A DNA stretch of 64,000 nt from Fischerella sp. JS2 (GTDB lineage: Bacteria; Cyanobacteriota; Cyanobacteriia; Cyanobacteriales; Nostocaceae), in NCBI RefSeq assembly GCF_032393985.1, contig NZ_CP135918.1, forward strand, positions 5,643,724-5,707,723, read 5' to 3'. The notes below the pieces were generated by a model. That model worked only from the letters and a program-made list of their open reading frames with translations, ran no database searches and was not told the origin of the DNA. Of this stretch, positions 17,605 to 26,757 are shown piece after piece. The position numbers and the translations under genes are program-made. Position 1 is the first letter of the stretch, and each line of letters opens with the position of its first letter.

Positions 17605-18132
17605 TCAGTAAGTATAGAACTCAAGAAAGGTTTCTAAAGGTGTATCTATTTGAAATCGTTTGGATAAATTAAAACCTTCTAACTGCCAATTTAAATAGCT
17701 TCTAAATATTAATCGCGTATTACAGCTAGTAATCAGTTCTACAACACTATCACCCTCGAATGTTAATCCTTTCGGGATTGTAACCTTGCGAAAATTGATT
17801 GAGTTACGTCTTAGTTCCCTCTCTGCTTCCACCACTGTCAGACCATTCCAAATAATCCAGGGATCAAGAGGAATTGATCCTGCATCGGGTAAACAAGGTT
17901 CGTAGGTGTAGATATTAGTCTGCCAAGCAATTTCAGCTAAAACACGATTTGTAAAGAAAAACGCAATATTTCCGTACACCCAGACCAATTCATCTTGATT
18001 ATATGGATTATATCGATACTCAGCCGTTGCTATTCCAAGCAACAGACGAACTTTTTCAGCGTTCATTCCCAAAACTACAGAACCAAATGAACCATTAATA
18101 AACAAATTTTTCAGAGAAATTGGTTGAGACAC
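17605..18132 (-). CDS. Conserved hypothetical protein, 175 residues
   Basis: A soluble-looking alpha/beta protein with no signal peptide or membrane helix, containing VVLGMNAEKVRLLLG near the N-terminus and repeated aromatic beta strands later (DELVWVYGNIAFFFTN, LIFRSYLNWQLEGF). I do not recognise the family; the composition resembles small immunity or SUKH-like domains, but that is only an impression. It lies about 110 bases upstream of the kinase start on the same strand, so co-transcription is possible. Confidence 0.65.
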   Translation of the reverse strand: MSQPISLKNLFINGSFGSVVLGMNAEKVRLLLGIATAEYRYNPYNQDELVWVYGNIAFFFTNRVLAEIAWQTNIYTYEPCLPDAGSIPLDPWIIWNGLTVVEAERELRRNSINFRKVTIPKGLTFEGDSVVELITSCNTRLIFRSYLNWQLEGFNLSKRFQIDTPLETFLEFYTY

Positions 18133-18206
18133 TGGCTTTACTAGTGTTGATTAGCCAACTCTTACATAGCTAATAAGTTTGCCCTACCAACTAACTGCTT
18201 TATAAG

Positions 18207-18271
18207 AGACAGAAAACTGAAAAGCCTATGTTATTGGCTTGTTACTCTCAATCTTCAGCTTTCTGTCTTTT
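18207..18271 (-). terminator. Hairpin downstream of ycf66
   Basis: AGACAGAAA at one end and TTTCTGTCT at the other bracket a further pairing of CTGAAAAGCC-type sequence, just after the ycf66 stop on the minus strand. The T run is weak, so its role as terminator is likely but not certain. Confidence 0.5.
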
Positions 18272-18281
18272 TGTACCCTAT

Positions 18282-19040
18282 TTAACTAGGGCGATCGCTC
18301 AGTGGTGTTTGTTCGGATGGTGCTTCTGCTGGTGGGGCAAGTTCGGCATCCGGTGCAATTTCTTCTACAGGAATTTGTTCTAATTTTTCTGCTACTTCCT
18401 CGGCTTGAGCAGCAGCTTCTTGGGCAGCTTCTACCAAGTCAGGTGATGGAGGATGAGGAGGAATTGCCTCCGGTACGCTCTCTGTTTTAGCTTCAATATC
18501 AACAGGTGTATCTATGGGTTGGTCTAAAGTTGTAGCTGCTTCTGGTGTTGCTTGTGCTGTAGTAGTACGATGATCGAGAATCTCAACAGCTGGTTTTTCT
18601 GTAGGTTGAGAAGTTTCTGATGTTTTTGTACTAACACTTTGTTGGACGCGGTTCTTAGCACCAGAGAAAATTCCACCAAGTCTGCTTTGTATCTGTCCCA
18701 GACGTTGTGGAAGTGATAATTTAGTCACCTGTTCCTGAATCGTATTTTGCACTGCTTCTGTACTCGGTACAGGGGTTTGTTGTGCAGAAGGCGCTAACTG
18801 ACGACGCAATGAAAGGGTTTGCCAACCAAACCAAACCAAAAGTGCCACACTGGCAATATGACCTAGTAACAGACCCCCGGTAATGCGTGGCGCAAACACC
18901 CATAACATTAACGCGTAAAACAGTCCTATACCGCTCCAGACAAAATCATTTTTACGGTGAATTTCTGGGAAAAAGAAAGCCGCTAAATAAATGGCTATAC
19001 TGCCAAGACCGACTGTTAGTGCTAGGACATGTGCCAGCAT
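18282..19040 (-). CDS. ycf66: Ycf66 family membrane protein
   Basis: A 252-residue protein. The N-terminal domain begins MLAHVLALTVGLGSIAIYLA and has about three hydrophobic segments, including RITGGLLLGHIASVALLVWFG, the Ycf66 hallmark. The remainder is a disordered Pro/Glu/Ala-rich tail with many Thr and Ser. Ycf66 occurs in cyanobacteria and some plastids; its function is unknown. The ATG at 19040 is preceded by GGAG at good spacing; the longer frame to 19139 reads into tandem repeats and is not coding. Confidence 0.9.
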   Translation of the reverse strand: MLAHVLALTVGLGSIAIYLAAFFFPEIHRKNDFVWSGIGLFYALMLWVFAPRITGGLLLGHIASVALLVWFGWQTLSLRRQLAPSAQQTPVPSTEAVQNTIQEQVTKLSLPQRLGQIQSRLGGIFSGAKNRVQQSVSTKTSETSQPTEKPAVEILDHRTTTAQATPEAATTLDQPIDTPVDIEAKTESVPEAIPPHPPSPDLVEAAQEAAAQAEEVAEKLEQIPVEEIAPDAELAPPAEAPSEQTPLSDRPS

Positions 19041-19068
19041 TTCGTGTTTCTCCTTAACTACGTCATGG

Positions 19069-19180
19069 GACTGGTGATAGTTGGTGGTTGGTGGTTGATA
19101 GTTGGTTATTGGTAGTTGGTTGGTAGTTCCAAACAACAAACAACAAACAACAAACTACTAACCATTAACTAATTTTGCAA
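19069..19180. repeat. Tandem GTTGGTGGT / AACAAACA repeats
   Basis: Runs of TTGGTGGTTGGTGGTTGATA are followed by CAACAAACAACAAAC and CTACTAACCATTAAC, forming a partial inverted repeat between ycf66 and gnd. Confidence 0.75.
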
Positions 19181-19337
19181 GATAATTGTTGATTTCGATA
19201 CAAATTGAAATTACTTATCTGTGTAGTTTGTGCATTTATACTCTGTCGCTGAACTTTTAATGTCTTCTTTAGGAAAGAAGCGAAAATCTCGGACTACCCT
19301 TAAAGATAAAAGATCACGAAGAGTTAGCCAAAAATTT

Positions 19338-20768
19338 ATGACCCTACAAAGCTTTGGTGTGATTGGCTTGGCCGTCATGGGGGAAAATATCGCTCTCAAC
19401 GTTGAGCGTAATGGCTTCCCAATTGCTGTTTACAATCGCTCACGCGAAAAAACCGACAAGTTCATGGCAGAACGCGCCCAGGGCAGAAACGTCAAAGCTG
19501 CTTTTACCCTGGAAGAGTTTGTCGCTTCTCTGGAACGACCCAGAAGAATCTTAATCATGGTACAAGCTGGTAAACCTGTAGATGCAGTGATTGCCCAGCT
19601 CAAACCTTTGCTTGATGAAGGCGACATTATTATCGACGGCGGTAACTCTTGGTTTGAAGATACAGATAGACGCACCCAAGAACTAGAACCCGCAGGGTTT
19701 CGATATATCGGCATGGGTGTAAGTGGTGGTGAAGAAGGGGCGCTTAATGGCCCCTCTTTAATGCCAGGAGGTACTGAAAGCTCTTATCAGTATCTGTCTC
19801 CTATCTTCAATAAAATTGCTGCCCAAGTTGATGATGGTCCTTGTGTTACCTATATTGGCCCTGGTGGTTCTGGTCACTACGTGAAAATGGTACACAACGG
19901 CATTGAGTACGGCGATATGCAACTGATTGCTGAAGCCTACGATTTGCTGAAAAATGCTGGTGGATTGGATCATAATCAACTACACGAAGTTTTTGCCGAA
20001 TGGAACACCACCGATGAACTCAATTCGTTTTTGATTGAGATCACCGCTAATATCTTCCCCTACATCGACCCAGATACAAATTTGCCTTTGGTCGAATTAA
20101 TTGTCGACTCGGCTGGGCAAAAGGGTACTGGACGCTGGACAGTGCAGACAGCATTGGAATTGGGGGTTTCTATACCTACAATCACAGCAGCAGTAAATGC
20201 CCGCATTATTTCTTCCTACAAGCAAGAACGGGTAGCTGCATCTAAGGTACTTACAGGCCCTTCCGGTAAGTACAATGGGCCAACCAAGGACTTCATCAAT
20301 ATGGTGCGTGATGCCCTGTATTGTTCAAAAATCTGTTCTTATGCTCAAGGGATGGCACTGCTATCCAAAGCTTCACAAACATACAACTGGAATTTGAAGC
20401 TGAGTGAATTAGCGCGAATTTGGAAAGGTGGTTGTATTATTCGCGCTGGATTCCTGAACAAGATTAAGAAGGCTTTTAACGAAGACCCAGCATTACCTAA
20501 CCTGCTGTTAGCACCAGAATTTAAGCAAACAATTCTCGATAGACAGGCAGCTTGGCGGGAAGTCTTAGCAACTGCTGCTAAATTGGGAATTCCCGTACCT
20601 GCATTTAGTGCATCTTTAGATTACTTTGATAGCTATCGTCGCGATCGCTTGCCCCAAAACCTCACTCAAGCTCAACGCGACTACTTCGGCGCCCATACCT
20701 ACGAACGCATCGACAAACCAGGTACTTTCCACACCGAATGGGTTCCGATTACTGAAAAGTCCCATTAA
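19338..20768 (+). CDS. gnd: 6-phosphogluconate dehydrogenase, decarboxylating
   Basis: Oxidative pentose-phosphate enzyme converting 6-phosphogluconate and NADP to ribulose 5-phosphate, CO2 and NADPH. This is a main source of reductant in the dark and in heterocysts. From the ATG at 19338 it has 476 residues, normal size, starting MTLQSFGVIGLAVMGENIALN (nucleotide-binding GLAVMG). Catalytic signature: GGEEGALNGPSLMPGG, GSGHYVKMVHNGIEYGDMQ with the active Lys/His, and IIRAGFLNKI. The upstream in-frame extension to 19230 has no homology. Confidence 0.96.
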   Translation: MTLQSFGVIGLAVMGENIALNVERNGFPIAVYNRSREKTDKFMAERAQGRNVKAAFTLEEFVASLERPRRILIMVQAGKPVDAVIAQLKPLLDEGDIIIDGGNSWFEDTDRRTQELEPAGFRYIGMGVSGGEEGALNGPSLMPGGTESSYQYLSPIFNKIAAQVDDGPCVTYIGPGGSGHYVKMVHNGIEYGDMQLIAEAYDLLKNAGGLDHNQLHEVFAEWNTTDELNSFLIEITANIFPYIDPDTNLPLVELIVDSAGQKGTGRWTVQTALELGVSIPTITAAVNARIISSYKQERVAASKVLTGPSGKYNGPTKDFINMVRDALYCSKICSYAQGMALLSKASQTYNWNLKLSELARIWKGGCIIRAGFLNKIKKAFNEDPALPNLLLAPEFKQTILDRQAAWREVLATAAKLGIPVPAFSASLDYFDSYRRDRLPQNLTQAQRDYFGAHTYERIDKPGTFHTEWVPITEKSH

Positions 20769-20796
20769 ATCTTCATCAAGTTTTAAGCTGGGAAAC

Positions 20797-20829
20797 TAAA
20801 AGTGGCCCGAGTTTCAGGGCCACTTTTTT
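20797..20829 (+). terminator. Terminator of gnd
   Basis: The stem AAAGTGGCCC / GGGCCACTTT with a short loop is followed by a T run, 30 bases after the gnd stop. Confidence 0.92.
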
Positions 20830-21305
20830 AAGTAGGTGTCAATTGTCATTTGTCATTTGTGAAATTAATTTAGCAGCAAACTCATGATCTATCTGTGTGC
20901 ATCGGTGTTTATCGGTGGTCGATTTTTCATACCCTCGTTGGTAGGCAAAAAAACCGTGAGGGTCTACTTTAAATCAAGATAATATCCTTTGTTCAAAATT
21001 TTTAGCAGTCAATTCCAAATTGAAGGTACTAAGTTATCTCGCTGCGCGAGGAAGGCAGAGGGCACCAGGGCAGGAGGCATCTATGTTGAGTTGTCGGTTG
21101 AGCAGCCCTATTGCCGTCCGAGCTTTTGGGTTTAAGATCCCCGCTAAAACGAAGTTTAGCGGATACGAATTGCTGGTGGGTATGAATCCCCCAGGAACAT
21201 CGCTCCTTGTGCCCTCTGCCTCCTGCATAGCTGCCTTCTTCAATAATTTCAACAATTTCAAATTCCGAATTTAATTTAGGTGTATTTTAATGTGTCAATT
21301 TTGCT
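20830..21305. repeat. Intergenic repeat mosaic before the P-loop kinase gene
   Basis: Contains TGTGCATCGGTGTTTATCGG (relative of the 101-base repeat at 9989) and a hairpin CCGCTAAA-acgaag-TTTAGCGG at about 21139-21162, next to GGGTTTAAGA as at about 520. It also has the common GAGGCAGAGGGCAC-type sequence. Short opposed ORFs here are palindrome by-products. Confidence 0.55.
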
Positions 21306-21824
21306 ATGCAACGCATTTGTGTCGTAGGGACCACTGGTTCAGGTAAAACGACTTTGGCGCGGCAAATTCAACAGCGCCTTAACATTCCCCATGTAGAGTT
21401 AGACTATCTGCACTGGGAACCCAACTGGACAGAAGTAGCAGATGATATTTTTCAACAGAGAGTTTCTCAGGCACTGTCAGGTGATAGTTGGGTAGTAGAT
21501 GGTAATTACAGCAAAGTACGGGAAATTATTTGGCGAAAAGCAGATACAATTGTTTGGCTAGACTATGCTTTTGTTTTAACTATGAGTCGTCTGCTGAAAC
21601 GGACATTTTGGCGCGTAGTGACGCAACAACCAGTCTGTAATGGCAACCGCGAAACATGGAAAACTACATTCAGTCGTGATTCTATTTTGTTATGGGGACT
21701 AAATACCTACCACAAAAGGCGAAAAGAGTACCCAATTTTGTTTAGTCAACCGGAATATGCTCACCTACAAGTAGTACATTTGCGATCGCCACAAGCGGCA
21801 CAAGATTGGTTATTTAGTTTATAA
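21306..21824 (+). CDS. P-loop nucleotide kinase (adenylate kinase/FlaR-like)
   Basis: 172 residues with Walker A GTTGSGKTTLA at the N-terminus, the LELD-type strand VELDYLHWEPNW, WVVDGNYSKVREI and TIVWLDY. This layout is shared with proteins named DNA topology modulation protein FlaR or adenylate kinase-like. The substrate is unknown. It carries a few basic motifs (KRTFWR, HKRRKEY) that could be the lid. Preceded by repeats, single gene. Confidence 0.85.
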   Translation: MQRICVVGTTGSGKTTLARQIQQRLNIPHVELDYLHWEPNWTEVADDIFQQRVSQALSGDSWVVDGNYSKVREIIWRKADTIVWLDYAFVLTMSRLLKRTFWRVVTQQPVCNGNRETWKTTFSRDSILLWGLNTYHKRRKEYPILFSQPEYAHLQVVHLRSPQAAQDWLFSL

Positions 21825-22128
21825 GGTCTTGTTGAAATCAGAAAGCTTAGGCAGAATAGGTTAAAAACACAGACTCATCGGTAATTCGGTTCCCTATCGT
21901 TGATATGACAAAATCAAGCCAAAGGCAAAATCTTAGCTGATCAGTGATGCGTAACCCAGAAGTAATGAAAACGTAAATATTGGCAGCAACAGATTTGTTG
22001 GTGACGCTAAAAGAAGCGATCGCCACACAAGTTATGCCATCAAATATCCCTATCATATGGAGATTCAAACCCTATCTCCGGGAAACTACTGTCAAAGTGA
22101 GCGTCTGATAAATATAAACTGTAACTAA
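21825..22128. other. Non-coding stretch before the SpoIID-like gene
   Basis: About 300 bases with one HIP1 site. An opposed ORF (21847-22068) has no domain or ribosome-binding site. Possibly a decayed gene, but nothing can be named. Confidence 0.3.
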
Positions 22129-23283
22129 ATGATCAGCGGCATGAAATTCCAACTGTTCTTAGCCTCTTTGTTTTCCCAAATCAAAGGACGTCATTGGTGG
22201 TTCGGTGTACTTTTATGGATTGCATTATGTCTACCAGCCCAAGCGTCTGTGATCCTGCGGGTGGCAATTGAACGGGATGCCCAGCAGGTTAAAGTTGGCA
22301 GTTCTACAACTGCGATTGTCAAGGATGGTAGCGGGCGTACTCTGGGACAACTACCAGCAATGAATGCGTACTATGCCCAAACAGTTCCCGGTGGAGTAGC
22401 CTTAGATAAGTGGCAATCTGGTTTGTTTTGGATTGAACCAACAGGTAAGGGATTTGTTTATATAGGCGATCGCTGGTATCGAGGAAGAACTTTAGTTGTT
22501 CCCACAAATAAAGGTGTCACTGCTGTTAACTGGGTAGATTTAGAAGAATATCTCTACAGTGTTTTGGGTGGCGAAATGGATAGCCGTTGGCCCCTAGAAG
22601 CCCTCAAAGCCCAAGCGATCGCAGCTCGTACCTATGCCCTTTATGAACGAGGAAGACAGCGCAACAATCCCATTTACGATTTGGGTGCTAGCCCTGATCG
22701 CTGGCAGATCTATAAAGGTGTGATTAGCGAATCTCGTAACACTTATGCGGCTGTTGACGCTACCGCCGGGCAAGTCCTCACTTACAACAACCAAATTATC
22801 CTCTCAGTTTTTCATGCTTGTTCTGGTGGACATACTGAAAACGTCGAAGATGTTTGGTTAAGCAAAGAACCCTACCTGCGTGCTGTTCCCGACTTTGATC
22901 AAAATATCCGCGAATGCTATTGGATGAGAACTTTTAGTCCTACGGAAATTAGCAGTAAATTTCCAGAAATAGGTAATGCCAAACAAATAATTATAGAAAG
23001 TCGATCGCCTTTTAACAGTGTGAAAGCTTTAAAAATTGTTGGCGACAAAGGCGAAAAGATACTACGAGGCGAAGAAGTACGTACAGCCTTAAAGCTAAAA
23101 AGTACCCGCTTCAATGTCTCCAACGGTAATGGTGGTTTCACATTCCAAGGGCTAGGTTTTGGTCATGGTATTGGCATGAGTCAATGGGGCGCTTACAACC
23201 TAGCTTTGCAGGGAGCCAGCCACCTGCAAATTTTAGGGCATTACTACAAAGGTGTAGCCCTGACACCGATTAAGGTGAAATAG
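22129..23283 (+). CDS. SpoIID/LytB domain cell-wall protein
   Basis: A 384-residue exported protein: signal-type N-terminal helix (FGVLLWIALCLPAQA), then a domain with WVDLEEYLYSVLGGEMDSRWPLEALKAQAIAARTYAL. This is the SpoIID/LytB signature, followed by ACSGGHTENVEDVW and a C-terminal GLGFGHGIGMSQWGAYNLALQG. In Bacillus SpoIID is a lytic transglycosylase acting on peptidoglycan; in cyanobacteria the domain is widespread and likely remodels the wall, though this is inferred from the family. A second ATG at 22141 is possible. Confidence 0.9.
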   Translation: MISGMKFQLFLASLFSQIKGRHWWFGVLLWIALCLPAQASVILRVAIERDAQQVKVGSSTTAIVKDGSGRTLGQLPAMNAYYAQTVPGGVALDKWQSGLFWIEPTGKGFVYIGDRWYRGRTLVVPTNKGVTAVNWVDLEEYLYSVLGGEMDSRWPLEALKAQAIAARTYALYERGRQRNNPIYDLGASPDRWQIYKGVISESRNTYAAVDATAGQVLTYNNQIILSVFHACSGGHTENVEDVWLSKEPYLRAVPDFDQNIRECYWMRTFSPTEISSKFPEIGNAKQIIIESRSPFNSVKALKIVGDKGEKILRGEEVRTALKLKSTRFNVSNGNGGFTFQGLGFGHGIGMSQWGAYNLALQGASHLQILGHYYKGVALTPIKVK

Positions 23284-23480
23284 GGGATTGGGGAGTGTGA
23301 GGGGTATGAGGAGTATGAGGAGTATGAGGGGTGTGAGAAGTGTGAGAAGAATAATATATAGTAACCAATTCCTTCTTGTCCCCCTTGTCCCCCCACTGCC
23401 CCTAATCCCCTGCAGGGGACCGGTGAGTTCCCCATCACCCCATCACCCCATCACCCCATCACCCCATCACCCCATCGCCA
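23284..23480. repeat. Tandem GAGTATGAG and CATCACCC repeats
   Basis: Runs of GAGTATGAGGA / GTGTGAGAA at 23297-23350 and ATCACCCC units at about 23434-23475. The latter overlap the 3' end of ileS2, so its final residues are written by the repeat. Confidence 0.8.
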
Positions 23481-26400
23481 GAGATTTTCTGAAGGGTGAC
23501 TCTCAACTGTATATCGTTAATGTTCACATAGGTGACATAACACGCCTCCTTGAGTTCCGCAAACTCAATCTCCTGGGCTAATACTTCATTCTTCACTATT
23601 TCCAGATGAGCTTTAAGAGCCTCTAAAAGTGTTCCTGACGTTTCCAACCCAAGACAAATCCGATCTGAAAGATTAAGTCCTGCTTTTTTGCGTACCTCTT
23701 GTAAGAGACGAATCGCCTCTCGCACAACCCCTTCTTGAATTAACTCTGGTGTGAGTTGAGTATTCAGCGCTGCTAAATAGCCGTATTCTTCAATCGCTGC
23801 ATAACCTTCTGGACTGTTAACCTCAATGAGAAATGCCTCCGGCTCAAGGTAGTAAGATTTTTCATCTAGATGAATAACTGTCTGTTTACCCTCACGGATA
23901 TTATGGACAATTTCGCGGGTATCAATAGTTTCCAGCTTTTTCTTCAACGCAGGTACTTGTTTTCCGAGACGATTGCCAACCAGAGGCAGATTTGGCTTGA
24001 TTGTATAATCAACGAAATCTGTCGCTATGTCTAAATAAGTCACTTTTTTAACATTAAGTTCTTCCTTGAGCTGTTCTTCTAAGCGCTTGAGTCCAGCCAT
24101 CTCGGCTTGATTGCGAACGCGTACTAAGATTTCCCCTAGTGGTTGCCGGATCTTAACCTTTGCTGTCGCACGAGCAGCACGTCCTAACTCTACAATCCGG
24201 ATCAGCATCTCCATGTCACGCAACAGATTGGTATCGATAAGCGTGGCATCAAATTTTTCCCAGTTAGCTAAATGTACTGATTCTGGTTGATCAGGAAAGA
24301 CACTCAATACTAAATTTTGGTAAATGTGTTCGCTCACAAAGGGAGCCATCGGAGCCATGAGTTTAGCAACAATGACTATCGTCTCGTAAAGAGTTTTGTA
24401 AGCTGAGAGTTTATCGCCATCATTTTCCGACTTCCAGAAACGGCGGCGATTGCGACGCACATACCAATTGGAGAGATCGTTGACCACAAAATCGCGAATT
24501 GCTCGACTGGCACTAGTGGGATCGTAGGCTTCTAATTGCTCGGTTACATCTCGGAGCAGTACATTCACCTTGGACACCAACCAGCGATCGATCTCAGGAC
24601 GCTTCGAGACAGGAACATCCTGTTGCAAATCTGGCTGATCGAGATTGGCGTAAAGCACTAGGAAACTGTAGGTATTCCATAATGTGATCAAAAAGTCGCG
24701 TAATGTATCTTCAACAAGTGCTTGAGAGAAGCGCTTGGTATTTTCTGGTGGACTAGTGCTGTAAAGATACCACCGCAGTGCATCGGCTCCTTGAGAATCC
24801 AAGACAGTCCAAGGGTTAACTGTATTTCCCCTTGACTTAGACATCTTCTCGCCTTTTTCATCCACAATGTGTCCAAGAACGATCGCATTTTTGAAAGCAG
24901 GAGAATCCTGAGCGATATGAGCCAGAGAACCGCCAGTATCTGTAAGCAAGGTGGCAAGAGCATGTAGGCTATAAAACCAGCCGCGTGTCTGATCGATCGC
25001 CTCACAAATATAATCGGCAGGAAAATTCCGAGCCACCACATCCTGATTTTCAAAGGGATAGTGCCATTGGGCATAAGGCATAGCTCCCGACTCAAACCAG
25101 ACATCAACTGTATAGGGAACGCGCTGAAAAAACTTGCCGTTTTTCTCAAAAACAATCTCGTCAATATAAGGACGATGCAAATCTAACCCTGACAAATCCC
25201 GCCCTGTCAATTCTGCCAACTCTTTGACACTGCCTACACAGATATAATCACTTTCGTCTTCACTCACCCATACAGGCAGAGGCGCACCCCAGTAGCGTTC
25301 CCGCGATAATGCCCAATCGATATTATTTCTTAACCAATCTCCAAATCGACCATCACGGATATATTCGGGATGCCAGTGAATTTTGTTGTTGTTGGCAATA
25401 AGTTTGTCTTTAACAGCAGTTGTCCGAATATACCAACTCTTTTTGGCATAGTTGATGAGTGGTGTCCTATCCCGGTAGTTGAATGGATAAGTGTGGTTAA
25501 TAGTTGTGGCTCGATAAAGGAGCTGTTTGTCCAGCAAATCCGCGATAATTTGCCGATCTGCGTTCTTGAAAAACTCTCCAGTGTAAGGTCCCTCACCCTC
25601 AGGAGCATCAACTAGCTTCACCTGGGGATAAACTTGACCCAGCAAATCCACAGAAAAAAGCATCGGCAAGTTGTACTTGCGCCCCAATTCCAGATCCCCA
25701 TAAGCAGGAGCGATATGAAGCACCCCTGTTCCTTCATCGACGATCACCTGCTCATCGCTAACTACACGGAACCCTTGGGAAAGGTCTTCTCCCTCCGGTA
25801 CATAACCTTGCAAAAGAGGTTGATAGCGAAGTCCCACCAATACTTCACCTGTAAAGGTTTTCAGCGTTTGATAATTCCCCTCTCCGAAGACTTGCTCAGC
25901 CAGACTACTCGCAAGAATGTAGAGGTCTCGTTGTGAGCGATCGCCTGCTTGAGGTGGTGCTGCAAACAGCCCATACATAGCATCTGCCCTCACAGCCAGA
26001 GCAACGTTAGCAGGGAGCGTCCAAGGGGTAGTTGTCCAAGCCAGCAGATAAACTGGCTGTGTCTCATTTTCCAACAAACCACGCTTGACAAGTTCAGCAG
26101 TATATGCAGGAAACTTCGGGTAAATTGAAGGGTCTTCTACATCTCGGTATCCCTGTGCTACTTCATGATCCGAAAGGCTGGTATTGTTACGCGGACAGTG
26201 CCAAGTCGAGCGGTAATCTTCAAATAGCAGATTGCGTTCCCACAGCGACTTCATCAACCACCAGCAAGACTCAATATATTGATTTTCGTAAGTAATATAG
26301 GCGTTTTCTAAATCCAGCCAGTAACCAATCCGTTCGGTCATCGCCTGCCAATCCTGGATGCGTTCAAAGACCGATTGTTTGCATAACTCGTTAAACTTGG

Positions 26401-26740
26401 CAATGCCAAAAGCTTCAATATCAGCCTTCTTGGTAAAGCCTAACTTCTTCTCAACTTCCAACTCGACAGGTAAACCGTGAGTATCCCATCCGCCCTTACG
26501 CTCCACTCGATAGCCTTGCATCGTTTTGTAGCGCAGGAACAAATCTTTGTAAGCACGGGAAATTACATGATGGATTCCTGGCTTGCCATTAGCAGTTGGC
26601 GGCCCTTCATAAAATACATAATTTCCTTGAGGTGCATCTTTCTCCACTGACTTTTGAAAAATATGGTGCGTTTTCCAAAAGTCGATCACCTCTTGCTCAA
26701 GGCTAGGAAAACGAAGGTTCTTTTCAACTTCTCTAAACAT
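23459..26740 (-). CDS. ileS2: Isoleucyl-tRNA synthetase, long type (second copy, T-box controlled)
   Basis: Class Ia synthetase of about 1,093 residues, longer than the housekeeping copy at 10399. Motifs: YEGPPTANGKPGIHHV (HIGH box variant GIHH), GGWDTHGLPVELEVEK, LAWTTTPWTLPANVAL and GEKMSKSRGN; a long C-terminal region lacks the zinc knuckle of the type-1 enzyme. This is the eukaryote-like IleRS2 type, often mupirocin-resistant in other bacteria; resistance here is only inferred. ATG at 26740 gives the typical start MFREVEKNLRFPSLE; an in-frame GTG at 26755 is less likely. The last residues fall within CATCACCC repeats. A T-box leader precedes it. Confidence 0.93.
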   Translation of the reverse strand: MFREVEKNLRFPSLEQEVIDFWKTHHIFQKSVEKDAPQGNYVFYEGPPTANGKPGIHHVISRAYKDLFLRYKTMQGYRVERKGGWDTHGLPVELEVEKKLGFTKKADIEAFGIAKFNELCKQSVFERIQDWQAMTERIGYWLDLENAYITYENQYIESCWWLMKSLWERNLLFEDYRSTWHCPRNNTSLSDHEVAQGYRDVEDPSIYPKFPAYTAELVKRGLLENETQPVYLLAWTTTPWTLPANVALAVRADAMYGLFAAPPQAGDRSQRDLYILASSLAEQVFGEGNYQTLKTFTGEVLVGLRYQPLLQGYVPEGEDLSQGFRVVSDEQVIVDEGTGVLHIAPAYGDLELGRKYNLPMLFSVDLLGQVYPQVKLVDAPEGEGPYTGEFFKNADRQIIADLLDKQLLYRATTINHTYPFNYRDRTPLINYAKKSWYIRTTAVKDKLIANNNKIHWHPEYIRDGRFGDWLRNNIDWALSRERYWGAPLPVWVSEDESDYICVGSVKELAELTGRDLSGLDLHRPYIDEIVFEKNGKFFQRVPYTVDVWFESGAMPYAQWHYPFENQDVVARNFPADYICEAIDQTRGWFYSLHALATLLTDTGGSLAHIAQDSPAFKNAIVLGHIVDEKGEKMSKSRGNTVNPWTVLDSQGADALRWYLYSTSPPENTKRFSQALVEDTLRDFLITLWNTYSFLVLYANLDQPDLQQDVPVSKRPEIDRWLVSKVNVLLRDVTEQLEAYDPTSASRAIRDFVVNDLSNWYVRRNRRRFWKSENDGDKLSAYKTLYETIVIVAKLMAPMAPFVSEHIYQNLVLSVFPDQPESVHLANWEKFDATLIDTNLLRDMEMLIRIVELGRAARATAKVKIRQPLGEILVRVRNQAEMAGLKRLEEQLKEELNVKKVTYLDIATDFVDYTIKPNLPLVGNRLGKQVPALKKKLETIDTREIVHNIREGKQTVIHLDEKSYYLEPEAFLIEVNSPEGYAAIEEYGYLAALNTQLTPELIQEGVVREAIRLLQEVRKKAGLNLSDRICLGLETSGTLLEALKAHLEIVKNEVLAQEIEFAELKEACYVTYVNINDIQLRVTLQKISGDGVMG

Positions 26741-26757
26741 AATTACCGCGTTCACTA

